Assembly: GCF_002443255.2 (NCBI RefSeq)
Contig: NW_019211457.1
Span: 24,643,377 to 24,707,376, forward strand
Source: Varroa destructor
Lineage: Eukaryota > Arthropoda > Arachnida > Mesostigmata > Varroidae
Length of the DNA: 64,000 bases
Direction of reading: 5' to 3'
Shown: positions 11,209-22,254 of the stretch, piece by piece
Position numbering within the stretch: position 1 is the first letter of the stretch
Layout of the letters: each line of letters begins with the position of its first letter
Program-made: the position numbers and the translations under genes
Notes under the pieces: model-generated
What the model was told of the DNA's origin: nothing
Seen by the model: only the letters and a program-made list of their open reading frames with translations
Databases searched by the model: none

Positions 11209-12583
11209 TTAAAGAAAAGCAGTCCGTGTTGTTCTCCTGGGCCGTATGTTTTTCGATATTGCTCAAGAATAGGCAGAGGGGCCTTCTATGCTACAACGAA
11301 TAGCTTTTAGTTTCAAAAAATCATTAATTATAGAATAAGGTGATTACAGGATTGCAATGAAGGTTTGTTGTTAAAAAGACTTTGTCTAATAAAGCCCTAC
11401 TAAGGGTTCAACAATAGCATCATTATTTGTAAGCAGTAGCTTCGTCTTTGCGATTGTCTGCTTTAATTAATTCATTTTGAGACTAATGACTGTTGTATTT
11501 TCTGCCGTTTTTCGTATAATATAGCTTTCTCTTAACTCATTTCGATGACGACTTTCAGATAAAGCGAGCGTACTCATTTTATGAACTGACAACGTCAACT
11601 AAGTTACAAGCAGGCGACCTTTGTCTATATCAAATACTGTAATCCTGCTGTAGCAAATTGTCATCAACGACCTCTTCTCTGTTACGCGTAGCTGATATAC
11701 TCGGATTTTTTCAACAGATATTCTTATTGAAGAGTTTACTTAGTACTAAATACGACAGGACGAAGCTCTATGGACCTGAGCCTTTAATACTTGGTTATCT
11801 TTGTCCTCACTCGGAGTGGCCAACATAACGATTGTAAAACGCACCGAATCAAGTAATGATTTCGGACTCACGAGTAAACAGCTAGTTTGATCACTCACTA
11901 CCGAACTATCGCTAATTGACAAATACATGCTCTATGCGCAGATATATAGATTTCTTTTCACATTTAATCTCTATAGGGAAAGGGCTTCGCATCGATATTG
12001 TGAGGAAACGCGACTCGATGCTTTTATTTTACTGGCAGGATATATCTATCTACAACCGAACTGAAAAAATGGCCAAAAGAAAGGGCATTATAGTTCCACG
12101 AGTTGGCACTTCGATTCCATATTTTGCGTTTTTGTAGACGGTAGAGGCAAAAAAGTGAGAAGCCCGAACCGAAAATAAAAACTAGTATCTTTTAAAAAAA
12201 AACCAGTAAACTTTACAATGTAGGTAAAGACAAAATCTCTAATAGGAACACCAGTTACCAAGGAAGAAACGGTTCTCCGGATTCGTGTGAACACTAATAT
12301 GTCTAGACACACGACGCACTTGTTGCACACTACTTGTGTTAGCAATGTTTACGGTACAAGTTAATAGAAGTGAGAATGTTAGGTTAGGATACCAGAGAGA
12401 AATCCACGCTCCTTTACTGTTGATTTGGCCTAACGCCCGCTGTCCTTGCCGGTGTGTGCAATCTTTGTGAAAAGAGCCGGACGACTATTACATAACACCT
12501 CCGATGGGTTAAATTTATTTCTATATCATACTATTGTGAGGTACTGTTAGAGATAAATTTATCAATCCGTATGAAGTTTCAAT

Positions 12584-12603
12584 TATATATATATATATAT
12601 ATA
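12584..12603. repeat. (TA)n microsatellite
   Basis: An uninterrupted run of about ten TA units. Confidence 0.9.
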
Positions 12604-12900
12604 GCTAAAGTTTTGCTTCTTCGACAGCTATAAATCTGTTTTGATACGCGTATGACGCTTTTATATTAATTTACATACCTTTAACATACAGAAGTATGTC
12701 AATATTCAACGGTTATAGTTTAGATTAACATGCCTTTTATCCTTGCAGAATAGGATAGTAGGATACGACTTATTACCACTGAAAACTCCAATCGACGACG
12801 ATCAATCAGTTTTCTTCTTTGCTAAACTGAAATCAATACTTTGGATCCCTATTTAGTTTACTACTATGCAAGCACTATTTTGAAATTTTGAAATCGTCTA

Positions 12901-12914
12901 ACAGCGCCACCTAG
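12901..12914 (-). promoter_or_regulatory. CTCF-like motif in intron 2
   Basis: On the minus strand this reads CTAGGTGGCGCTGT, which contains the core AGGTGGCGC known for fly and vertebrate CTCF. Sequence match only. Confidence 0.4.
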
Positions 12915-15862
12915 CAAATATTAGGTTCCGCCCCATCGTAGCTGCAAGCACCTCTTAAGTTTTTCAACATTTCGGCGATTCTGCCTGCTTCTAATCGATA
13001 CTGTGGGTCAACACGCGAGCTCAGTTATCGATTCGATCGTGCGAGCTCCACCAGCCAGCCAACCAGTCAGCCAGCGATCACTATTGATGATATGCGTGCG
13101 ATGTCTCATTTCATCATCGACCACCTTGCTCATCGTTAATATGTCAAGCTGGCGTTAGACTCTGAACAGCTCGATTTTAAGGACAGTGTTTCTGGTGCAT
13201 CGAATTTCTGTTACAGCATAAAATAATCCTGGGGAGGTTTTTCGATAAAAAGCAACGAGATGCAAACTTGCTTGTATTGTAATGTACAAAAAAAGCTATC
13301 AAACTTTGCATAGCGAACAGAATATGACAGATTTTTAACAATATTGTTGAAGAATTTTCAATAGCTATGAAGGGGGCGCATTTATGCCCAGGTATAGCAA
13401 ATAGGTCAGTTTCAACATGATTTATTCTCTGGTATAGTGTTAGGGTAAACCTTCTTATATCCCATGTCCTTTACTGGATTTCTTAATTACACAAAAATGC
13501 CTGCAAGGTTAGCTCAGTGGCGTAACCTATTGCAAACAGATCTGAGTGTCATGTAGCCCACACTTTAGCGGATACTGTGAAGATGAATTTACTATTGAAA
13601 GTTATTTTCTATACAATATGTATTTTCTAAAAAAAAAGGGTCAGATACAGGACATTTATAGAATATTGGTCTCATAAGATAGTTTTACTGACGCTACTAT
13701 TACGAAAAAAAAAAAAGTAAGCGTCGTCGTCGTCATCGCTATCATACCGTGTAACAAAACAATCCTTTTGTACTCTTAACTATCTGAGGCGTGACATGGC
13801 GCAGTCGATTAAATTATACAACGAATGATCAACTTGTCGTAAAAACACCTCCTGTTAAAAGACGTAAAAATATTGTTTGTTCTAAATATACACCTCTTCT
13901 AAATCATTGTTATGACCGCCATTTTTACTAGTATTATTATTATGATCGAGATCATTCCCACAGACTGCGACGATATAAATGCAGCCATCACAATCACAAT
14001 ACACAATTACCGTTCAGAATTATAGAAATTTATGCCAATAATACAGACTTTACCGTCTGGAGTATTTCTCCCATTTTTTCTGCCCAGTTGACTCGCGATG
14101 TACACGCTTATCCAAATAAGTTGATATCCAAAGTTGATTGCAGTGTGTAATTACGAATAAGCGAATTTATAGAGGTACCCTTTGGATCAGGTCTATTGTG
14201 TAGCTATTAGATGAAACAATAGAAAGTAAGCAGGAGTAATTGGAAAAGTTAAACATAAGGGCTAAATAAAAAGGTAGATCTATAAAAGCCTTCGTTTAAT
14301 TGGGTTTTATTATTTGAATTTACTGAGTAAAATGCTTAGTGAAGCACACCGACCCTTATGTAGTTGATTACGAAGTAGCGTTGTGCAAAGACGCGGAAGA
14401 TAGGGTCAATAAATGTATGTTTTGATGATGCCAAGTGTATGTAAACTTTCAAAAAACAGGGTTTGGTGTCAAATTCAGTGTGCGGTTTCTAGTACCTACC
14501 CCTTTTTAGATGTCCTAGCAAAATATGAGTAATTATGTAATTTATACTTATTAACGTACCTGTTATAACTGCGAAAACAAGTACGCTGACAAAAATCTCT
14601 ATCATATTTATAAGCAACGTCCATGTTTGCAACACTTTATAAATAGAACTCGGGTTAAATAAAGGATTAAATTAAGAATGAGACTTTTAATTATATTTAT
14701 AGCTAGCCTGGTTAGGATAATTTGCAATTTTTGAAAAATTTCAAGATCATCCTAATAAATCCTCAAAAACTACTTTTTGAAGTTCTCTCTAAAGAAACGC
14801 TCAAGGTTTTGAGATCTGTTCTTTACTCGTCGCTTCCATGTTTATCACTGATCTGGAGAAACAGTCTCACTTTGTCTCCTTTTTCAATCTAAATACTCTA
14901 AAATGAAGTCGCAACGCTCACATGCCAAACACGCATAAACATCCAGTATCGCGTTCACTTTTGAACTCCGTTTTACAATGACTCCACCGCATTTTCCCAA
15001 GTCAACTATCTATATCTTTTGCTTCTTGCTGGGGTGCGCCATCAAAACTTGCCACTATCCCCGTGTTTTCCTCTCCCCCACTCTCCTCAAGCAAGTTTTT
15101 TCAGCTGATTAAGTCCATTCATTGAATCGCCGCTGTACCCCGCATCTATTGCTATCCTGAGAGGTTTCCTCCTGCCAGAGGCGGACGATCGACTTACGAT
15201 ATGTGTTGATGGGGGGTCCGGGGTGAGCACACCGAACTGGCTCTATTTACGCTGCGACTTCGAAGCTTCGGATCACGTCACCCTGTCTACGTCTCTCTTC
15301 CTCTCCCTGACACTCCCTGAAGATCCCCAAAAATTCGCCGCCCCTAATGGGTTGTTGTATATGTTTACAAAAAGCGAGAAAACAAGATCGCTTTTGGATA
15401 TATTGGGCTAGCGTACAGCAACTCTTCAATTCTATCATAAAAACGGGCGAGCAGGTAGGGCGCTAGCGGTTCAAAGATACACGTGCTTCGTTGATGCATG
15501 AGACATCATTCTTCGCACATGTCTCCTATAGGGTACCGACGAATTACCCGTATCCTATATTTACACCTATTTAGGTGCCTATGTTTTATATTGTTTATGC
15601 AATTATGGCATCGAAGAAGATAAGCAAACAATAGCAAGCTGATCATGTAATAATAAGCGGAACTGACTCTCACTAAAGCGCTTGCCATCTTCTTGCTTTT
15701 GATGAACAAAGCTGTTGGGTCCTTTCTTCGTGTAACTTGAAGGATATATTACGAGATTCCAGCAAAGGCAATATAAACCTTGAATTGCCTTAAAAAAGCT
15801 TTCTGTGTTACTACGTATCAGAATATCTGTGTGTCCTTCTAATCTATCGTGTTTCATTTCAG

Positions 15863-15946
15863 GTCTATATACGAACGAAAATAATTCTTCGATGGATATT
15901 TCATCGAAAAACATTTCGACCCCGGATACTCCCGACGATCAAATAG
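15863..15946 (+). CDS. Barx-type homeobox gene, exon 3 (short linker)
   Basis: This 84-base exon lies between a strong acceptor (atcgtgtttcatttcag) and a good donor (ATAG|GTAAAAC). Only one frame is open. It completes a Gly codon with exon 2, then gives LYTNENNSSMDISSKNISTP and DTPDDQI, leaving one base. The Ser/Asn/Asp/Thr-rich composition suits a disordered linker next to a homeodomain. Its phase (1-1) matches both neighbours, which supports membership in this gene. Confidence 0.6.
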   Translation, partial: VYIRTKIILRWIFHRKTFRPRILPTIK

Positions 15947-16765
15947 GTAAAACAAATTGTCATGATCAGGAATCGCGTGAGGGAAATAGAAGTCGATTTT
16001 TTTAAGTTGTTAATGTTAATTCGTTGCTTATTCTGATAGCTATTAATTCATTAATCAGAATAATAATGAACTGATATAATATTCAACAATATATTTCAAT
16101 TCGTATGCTGATAACGTACGTTTCTTTCTGATATGGTCACTGGAACATGATAAATAGCCATCCGTCGATTAGCAGGCGTACGGCAGGAGCCGGGTAGGGA
16201 GTTAGACCAACGATGATGACGCCGTTGAAAACATGCTACCAAAAAGTTGAATAAAAAAAACCGTTATGGGAAGTGTCCCCTTTTACATCTCGGAGGTAAT
16301 TTTTTTACTGTCAGCGCACCTGCTAAGCCAGGCACTTTTTCGCCCTATTCGTGCATCCTCTACCTAACATTGATCTCGGCATCAACTGTGAATGAAGTGG
16401 CTGATAAAGAACTTGATTAACAACCGAACACCTGCCGAAACTAGGTAACTGCCGATTACTCTTTGCATTGTAGCTCGTTATCCCTAACCGCATTCCTATC
16501 GACAGCCAATTTGAATAATGTATGGCGTTCAATGGAGTTATCAATAGGTCACCAGGGGCTGACGTATATAAACACACAGATTTACAGGGATAGTACCACA
16601 GAATCGTTTAATGACGGCGTTCATCAGCTGCTATTGTGGCTACTCTTCCTGTCGTGTTTCGTCGGTAGACGTGTTCAAAACAGGTGTTCACGGCCTTTAT
16701 TTGGTCGTGACTTTGCCGAATGAAATGAACCGAATGCGTCTACGAGCTTTATTTGCAGGCAACCG

Positions 16766-16960
16766 TTAATCGTCAGCGAACAATACGGCTTCGAACTGGT
16801 GCAACCAGTCAAGTTGTCCAGAGTCAGTAGCATCGCTGGGCAGAACCGGCTTCATTGGTATGAAGGTATAGAAGGCGGCGCGGCGGCGTCTGCTCGACAT
16901 ACATTTACGCGCCAAAATTTGAATACTGCCTTCATTTGTTAATGAAAAACGTTCTGCCAT
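16766..16960 (-). CDS. Small antisense open frame with its own poly(A) signal
   Basis: This single-exon frame of 64 codons on the minus strand lies inside intron 3, with an AATAAA just after the stop. It is somewhat GC-rich around the arginine run. It has no signal peptide, membrane segment or motif that I recognise. The close poly(A) signal is the main reason to list it; chance is quite possible. Confidence 0.22.
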   Translation of the reverse strand: MAERFSLTNEGSIQILARKCMSSRRRRAAFYTFIPMKPVLPSDATDSGQLDWLHQFEAVLFADD

Positions 16961-17178
16961 CTATTTGTGCGTATCTATGACCAATGCATCAAACAAAAAG
17001 CCGAACGCGAAAGCAGGGCCTTCGATGGCTGAAAAGACGTCGAATTGATTTCCGAATCATGGAATATGGAATACATTAGCTGCCCTGATTTGTCACTAAT
17101 GTACTGGCGGTAATGGCAACACCATTGTGTGAAGAGCCGGACAATGAAAGCCAGCATAAACCATACGCCTATGTATTC

Positions 17179-17204
17179 GTGTGTGTATGTGTGTGTGTGT
17201 GTGT
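17179..17204. repeat. (GT)n microsatellite
   Basis: A run of GT units with one A interruption. Confidence 0.9.
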
Positions 17205-17576
17205 ATCTATGTACTTAAACATTCGCCATTTTATTAGTAGTTCTTTTTTGCTGCTCAGTTTCTCTGGGGGGTCATGCAGCTCTATCGGTTGGTGCTGCTG
17301 ACGTTTAACTTCGTGCGACTATATAATGTCAGCGCGTTTGTTACGAGTCACTTGGCAAATTAAGCTGATATTGTGTTTAAATCCGTGGCTTTCTCTATGG
17401 GCTAATGAAAAGAGTTTAAAAAATTATTTCGAAAGGGTCACAAACACAGTACTATTATAGTTCGATTGAAGTTTAGCTTGCTTAATATTTACGTTCGTCC
17501 TTTGTTGTGACGTATTGTCAGTGTTGAGGACAATGCGATACATCAGAGTTGGGCATATGCATGGTCATTAGACTGA

Positions 17577-17636
17577 GGCTCTAGTGGTCAGGGAGAGCGA
17601 GGCGGGTTGCTATAAGTTTCCGGGTTCTACACCCCA
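17577..17636 (+). repeat. tRNA-like relic (possible SINE head)
   Basis: An A-box-like ctctagtggtcaggga is followed about 30 bases later by a B-box-like gggttctacacccc. Spacing and order are those of a tRNA promoter, but no full acceptor stem can be drawn. A tRNA pseudogene or tRNA-derived SINE head is more likely than a working tRNA. Confidence 0.4.
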
Positions 17637-18981
17637 TCGAAAATGAATGATCTTCAGTAAGTGTCTCTTGACCAGCGTCACTAATCATTACATTCTCTAC
17701 TTGTAACGAATCAATGACGAGCGATCATAAGAAAGAGCCTAAAGTTAAAATGACTATAACAACTAAAGAAAATCCTTAAGCCCAATGGCAGATTACGTTT
17801 AACACAGAATTTAGAGAAAAGCGTACCAAACGCTACAGCCTTAAAATGTATTCAAAGGAATAAATTAATTAACTTGATGTCAAATCAGAAAACACAAAAT
17901 CGAAACAAGGAGCAGGGTTAATAGCTCCATCCATTGCAAAACAATGAAACTTGTCATTTTCTGAGCGGTTCAAATGAACCGATTCGACCAGGTTTATTGA
18001 GACCATCCCATAGCGCTGTTAACTGTTGACACGAATGATTATAAGTATGCCAATGGTAAACAACCGTAGATTTAACCATAATTTTATTTCCAGTCACCTT
18101 GAATAACTCCCAATAACTGACGCTAAGTGAAACTGGCTGGTATTACCACATACTGCAACGTATTTGCGTGTTAACCTTAACGACACGTGTTTGAATTCAC
18201 GCGCAGACACGTGGTCCGTTTCGTACTGGCAGATGCCAGCCGTCTGAAATAATGCCTAGAGGCTTAGGTGCGAAATTCAAAAAACCGGAACAGAAAACTG
18301 CTCGGACAGAGCAGCTACTTAAATCCCAAACACGAATAAAAAATCGGCTGTTACTTAATATGATATCCTGTCTATAATATATTTGATTTGGGCCCCCCGT
18401 GTTACAGGCAATAGTTTTTTTTGGCGCAGATATTGGTACTGAAAAATTTCAGTCAACAAAAAATCTGGGCTTCAACTGTAATTAAGAATGACGAAATTCA
18501 TTAATCACTGTTTACTTTTGCTCCATTCACTTCAATAGGAATAAGTAATTATCAAAAATAATTAATCATTTGACCACTAGTTAAGTCAAGTTGGTCTTGA
18601 ACAATACCATAGAACGATCCCATTTAGCGGTCTGCTGTTGTCATACATACCTAAATATAAAAGATATGGTGAGAAATACCAGTTCACGTATGGCAAGCAA
18701 TATCTCAAATGTAGAAACTTAACAACGAATCACAAGTATCTGACCAACATTTTGGGCAGACCACTGAGAGAAAACTTGATGCTAAAGTACGTTGTCTTTC
18801 TCGGTTTATAGCCAACCTATAGAGATCTACATTTGACTGACAAATACGTTTCGAATAGTTGATGGAGTGAAACATCGAAAGTTGCTAAGAGAACTATTAT
18901 TGCCTTAGTTAACGTTTCGACAAAATGCCGCTAACTGCAACTTGTCCCACGCGCTGTGCTTCTAACTGTAAGAGCTGCTAG

Positions 18982-19202
18982 ATCTCTCGGACCCAAACAG
19001 GTTGTCTCCATCGCTTCTCCGCAAAAACCGGCGAAATCGGACCGTTTTTACCGAAGTGCAGCTCATGGGACTCGAGCGAAGGTTCGACATGCAAAAATAC
19101 CTTTCAACACCAGACCGGGCTGAACTGGCCAGAGCGTTGGGTCTTACGCAGCTACAGGTGAAAACCTGGTATCAAAATCGGCGAATGAAATGGAAAAAGC
19201 AG
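18982..19202 (+). CDS. Barx: Barx-type homeobox gene, exon 4 (homeodomain)
   Basis: This exon encodes nearly the whole homeodomain of a sequence-specific nuclear transcription factor. The homeodomain spans residues 191-250 of the predicted 330. It includes [38 protein letters not shown] and [16 protein letters not shown]. Trp48, Asn51 and Arg53 of the recognition helix are present. Thr47 and Tyr49 (KTWYQN) mark the Bar class, and LSTPDR with LQLMGLE-like spacing is typical of Barx rather than BarH (which has SVQDR). I place the acceptor at 18980-18981 (gctgctag) because it restores phase with exon 3 and gives [16 protein letters not shown] before the domain. The AG at 18999-19000 would be out of phase with exon 3. 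The donor is GCAG|GTTAGT. Confidence 0.95.
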
Positions 19203-19551
19203 GTTAGTAATTGTCAACGCTAAATGACTTGGCTTTCTCTATTGAGAAGACTTCGATGTTTATTAAATAAATTGCCTTTTTTTGGAGGTTGTGCTGTTGT
19301 GGGATTAAAGGGCATCTTATCGCGACTACGCTAAGTGGTGTAAATTAGTATCACCTTCACTGACTAACAAAAATGCCGGTAAAGATAAACTGACGTGACA
19401 CAGCTAAAAGAAAAGGCCAACAAAGACGCGATCAGCAATGATTCATAGCTAATAAGAACAAAGAAAAATCTACTTTCAACTAATTCACAGTAACCAATTA
19501 TCAATCACGATTAAGTATTATGGTGACTCAGTTGATCCGGTAGCCTGGATG

Positions 19552-19603
<52 letters not shown>

Positions 19604-19618
19604 CTAAACGATTCGCAG
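19203..19618 (+). other. Intron 4 of the Barx-type gene
   Basis: This is a 416-bp intron after homeodomain residue 59, a position also interrupted near there in vertebrate Barx genes. Apart from the (CT)n tract near its 3' end, nothing else is notable. Confidence 0.85.
19554..19598 (+). repeat. (TC)n tract serving as the polypyrimidine tract of intron 4
   Basis: There are 45 bases of perfect TC repeat ending 20 bases before the acceptor (aaacgattcgcag). It overlaps where the polypyrimidine tract would be. Confidence 0.9.
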
Positions 19619-19864
19619 GTAATGCAAGGAGGATGCCCTATTCCGCCAACCCGACCAAAAGGCCGACCTAAAAAAAACTCGATTCCCTCTCGAAGTGAGC
19701 TTGATTTGCCTCCTATGATTATTCATGACCTTGAGCATATTGCCAGTTCAGCTCGCTTTACCATCGCAGCGGGCGCCCCTGCCACGGCAATCTCTAGAAC
19801 GAATGCGTCGCCCAGGACCGAAAGCATCGTTGACAGTCAATCTGACAGAGGCGGACCGGCCTAG
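19619..19864 (+). CDS. Barx: Barx-type homeobox gene, exon 5 (C-terminal tail)
   Basis: This terminal coding exon starts in phase 0 with Val, completing the homeodomain, and ends with TAG at 19862-19864. It reads VMQGGCPIPPTRPKGRPKKN followed by SIPSRSELD. In vertebrate Barx1/2 the residues after the homeodomain are V.QGG....TKPKGRPKKNSIPTSE, so the match is specific to Barx. KGRPKK resembles an AT-hook and may add minor-groove DNA contact (inference). The remaining 55 or so residues are Ser/Ala/Thr-rich and probably disordered. Confidence 0.95.
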   Translation, partial: VMQGGCPIPPTRPKGRPKKNSIPSRSELDLPPMIIHDLEHIASSARFTIAAGAPATAISRTNASPRTESIVDSQSDRGGPA

Positions 19865-19971
19865 TTGTAGATGCCGTCGGTGAATGTTTGGGTAAAGGTC
19901 ACTTGGGCAGGCCTATCTGTTTGTCTTTACGGGTTCTATGCAACAAAGCTACTACCTCTGCTATGGATATG

Positions 19972-19977
19972 AATAAA
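19972..19977 (+). promoter_or_regulatory. Barx poly(A) signal
   Basis: AATAAA lies 108 bases after the stop, followed by a T/G-rich stretch (cattgtcttgtcttc) within 40 bases. Spacing fits a short 3' UTR. Confidence 0.7.
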
Positions 19978-21600
19978 CGGCAGTTATACAATTTTTGAAA
20001 ACAATCATTGTCTTGTCTTCACACAGCCAACGTGTCCCTCCAAAAACGTTGCCAGGGTATCTCGTATATATACACATAGATAGGTTCAACTAGATATTCA
20101 TGGATTATACGATATGTATTGAAATCTAGCAAACGCTGAGAATTTACTGATTTACACCCTAAATATTATTATGTCGTTGGTAAGAGCTCGTTTTATACAA
20201 TGTAATGACAAATAAGAGTGTGTGTGTGTATTTATACGGAGTGCAATATCTATAGAAATAAAAATATAGAGAAATAAAAATAATAGTAGAATTTTATTAA
20301 GTCTCTCGTTTGACGATAAAGAGTAGAGTGGTAGTAAAAAAAAAAAAAAAAAAATGTGATGATTTGATGCGATCTGAGCGTTGCTTTTTCCTTTCAATTA
20401 AATAGGAGAAATGTCTTCCTTTTTGAAAAATAATTTTCCAATTCTATATATTCCAATATAATCTACTAATCATCTTAAGATTCTAAATAGTCTTACTCAC
20501 TTAATGTAATGAGTGCTTTTGAAGTATTAGCTTCACGACGATCGTTACTTCTGTTTCCACATAGAAATTTAACTCATCGTATAATAAACCTATACGCCCT
20601 ATAACAGAAAAGTGAAATTTAAAATACAGTTGTGATTTTTTATCGTTGTTGTGTTGCGTAATGCCGTTTTTACACAACAGTAATATATGTGGTAGTTAAA
20701 ATGAATAGATTTTTTTAGTTAATATCATCAATCATATTTAAAGGTACTGTATTCTATGCGGCCTATTATCTGAACATAGATCGGTTCAACTGGAATAACG
20801 TAAATCTTCTATTCTTCTAGGCAGACATTGATCATCTCTAGCTAATGTTGCTCATGAGATAGTCTTAAGAGTCGGAAACGTGACGACCTTTGTCACATAA
20901 TTAAATAGAGGCAACACTATGTGCGCCTGTGTAGATCATGTCTGCTTCGATCGTATCTTCCGTGTTACCAGTGAAACTCGAGGATGGACGTACGGAAAAT
21001 TCGAGCAATACGGATATGTCAACACGCATTTTAAAGGTATACAGTTCCTGAATCATCGTTTTTGTGTAATAGTTGATTCTAATAGTGTGTACTCGTCATT
21101 GTCAGCCGAAATTTTTCTACTGCACGATAAACGAATGACACGTTATTCAGAAGTGGACAGTAAAAGCCACTGATCGATACCCGAAAAACTCACGTTCGTT
21201 AAGTGAAGACGTGCCAGTGATCACTGCTATTACATGGCTGGAGACCGCTCGAATAGAGACTACTATTCGAATACTGCGTATCGTCCGTGGATAGAATCCC
21301 ATCAAAATTTTTTCCGATTACGCCTAGTCGCGTTGCAGAATATCGTAGCGAAATCATACAGACATAGTTGTTAAGTAAGTTATTCAACAAGATACACTTC
21401 CGTAAATTGTAAATATTGTTTGATGTCTAGCCCGAATATAGCAGTCGCAAAGCAAATCGTACTACGCTGATCTAGGAAAAATGTTTGTCTCTAACAGATT
21501 AGTCACACGCACGAAAAGTCAGTACGACCCTGTACATCACCCGTCAACCTGTTAGGACAAGCAACATCGTATGTCAATAGTTAGCGAGCGACTTAATAAA
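19978..21600. other. Intergenic DNA after Barx
   Basis: AT-rich DNA with a poly(A) run (20336-20354) and a short TG run. I see no gene. Confidence 0.5.
20336..20354 (+). repeat. Poly(A) run
   Basis: 19 consecutive A. Confidence 0.85.
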
Positions 21601-22112
21601 TGGTTTTGACTCTACAGACAAAAATCTGTCTGCCAGTTCCACTGCGTTCTCGAGGAACTGGGATCCCTTCCGCAATAGCCAGCGTTGCTAGTGGCCTGCG
21701 GCCGCATTTCCATGCATCTCTAGCCCGCTGAGTAGCCAGAATCGACCGAATTAGGGTTCATTTATTCCGCTGCGTACGTTCCTTGAAGCCTTAGAAAAAG
21801 CGTTTCGTCAGGTTGGGATCGCAAGCTTTAGCGGGCGTTGACGTAGTGCGCTTAGGCCTTCACCCAGCGCACGCTGATGTATTTTTTTCGCCCACTGAAA
21901 GGGAACAACGGGCTTCACTTGCGACGCTGTCTGTACAATAAAACCCCCTTGACCCATTTCTACCGTAACGGGCATGCTTAGCGTTCCATGGCAAGATGCC
22001 CACTTGTATTCAGTTGAAGTGAATTTAAAGTGTTGATACAGAAAAAAAAATTTTCGTATATTTACGGGTCCGCAGTGCAATGAGATTGAACGTAGACTTG
22101 CAACTGTAACAG
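21601..22112. other. GC-elevated block with short open frames
   Basis: This block is richer in GC than its surroundings and holds short protein-like frames. One on + starts after an acceptor (actctacag) at 21618 and runs 37 codons to TGA at 21731. Another is on + at about 21760-21835. A 90-codon frame lies on minus at 21808-22080. No family is recognised and both strands look open, so no gene is called. Confidence 0.3.
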
Positions 22113-22254
22113 CAGGGGTCGTAGTAGTAACAACGAATCTCTATGGGCTGGACCTCTGCTGATCCGTGGATTGCTGGAAGGCTGCAACATCGACAAAATC
22201 AAGCTGACCTTGCCAGAAGCGCGAACTCAGGTTGAAGAGCGGGCCGAGCACTGA
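22113..22254 (+). CDS. Candidate terminal exon, unknown protein
   Basis: After an acceptor-like cttgcaactgtaacag the frame runs about 46 codons to TGA at 22252-22254. The second half, LLIRGLLEGCNIDKIKLTLP then EARTQVEERAEH, has the look of real coding sequence: charged amphipathic helices, no rare residues, and GC-rich third positions. I do not recognise the family and found no partner exon. Confidence 0.33.

Larger units (their letters stand above)
11209..15862 (+). other. Rest of intron 2 of the Barx-type gene
   Basis: This is a long AT-rich intron ending in a strong acceptor (cgtgtttcatttcag). It contains a (TA)n repeat at 12584-12603, a CTCF-like motif near 12.9 kb and a degenerate A-box-like sequence (ttagctcagtggcgtaacc) at 13.5 kb. 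A GC-richer stretch at 15.1-15.4 kb has short open frames on both strands and no recognisable product. Confidence 0.55.
15947..18981 (+). other. Intron 3 of the Barx-type gene
   Basis: This is a 3-kb intron with a GT microsatellite (17179-17204) and a tRNA-like relic (about 17.58-17.64 kb). It also holds a 64-codon minus-strand frame (16766-16960) followed 13 bases later by AATAAA (minus, 16748-16753). That small antisense frame begins MAERFSLTNEGS and contains a basic SSRRRRAAF stretch; no family is recognised. Confidence 0.5.

Noticed and set aside
13500..13565. Possible tRNA gene starting ttagctcagtggcgtaacc
   Set aside because: It has an A box but no B box at the right distance and no cloverleaf. 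It is at most a degenerate SINE fragment.
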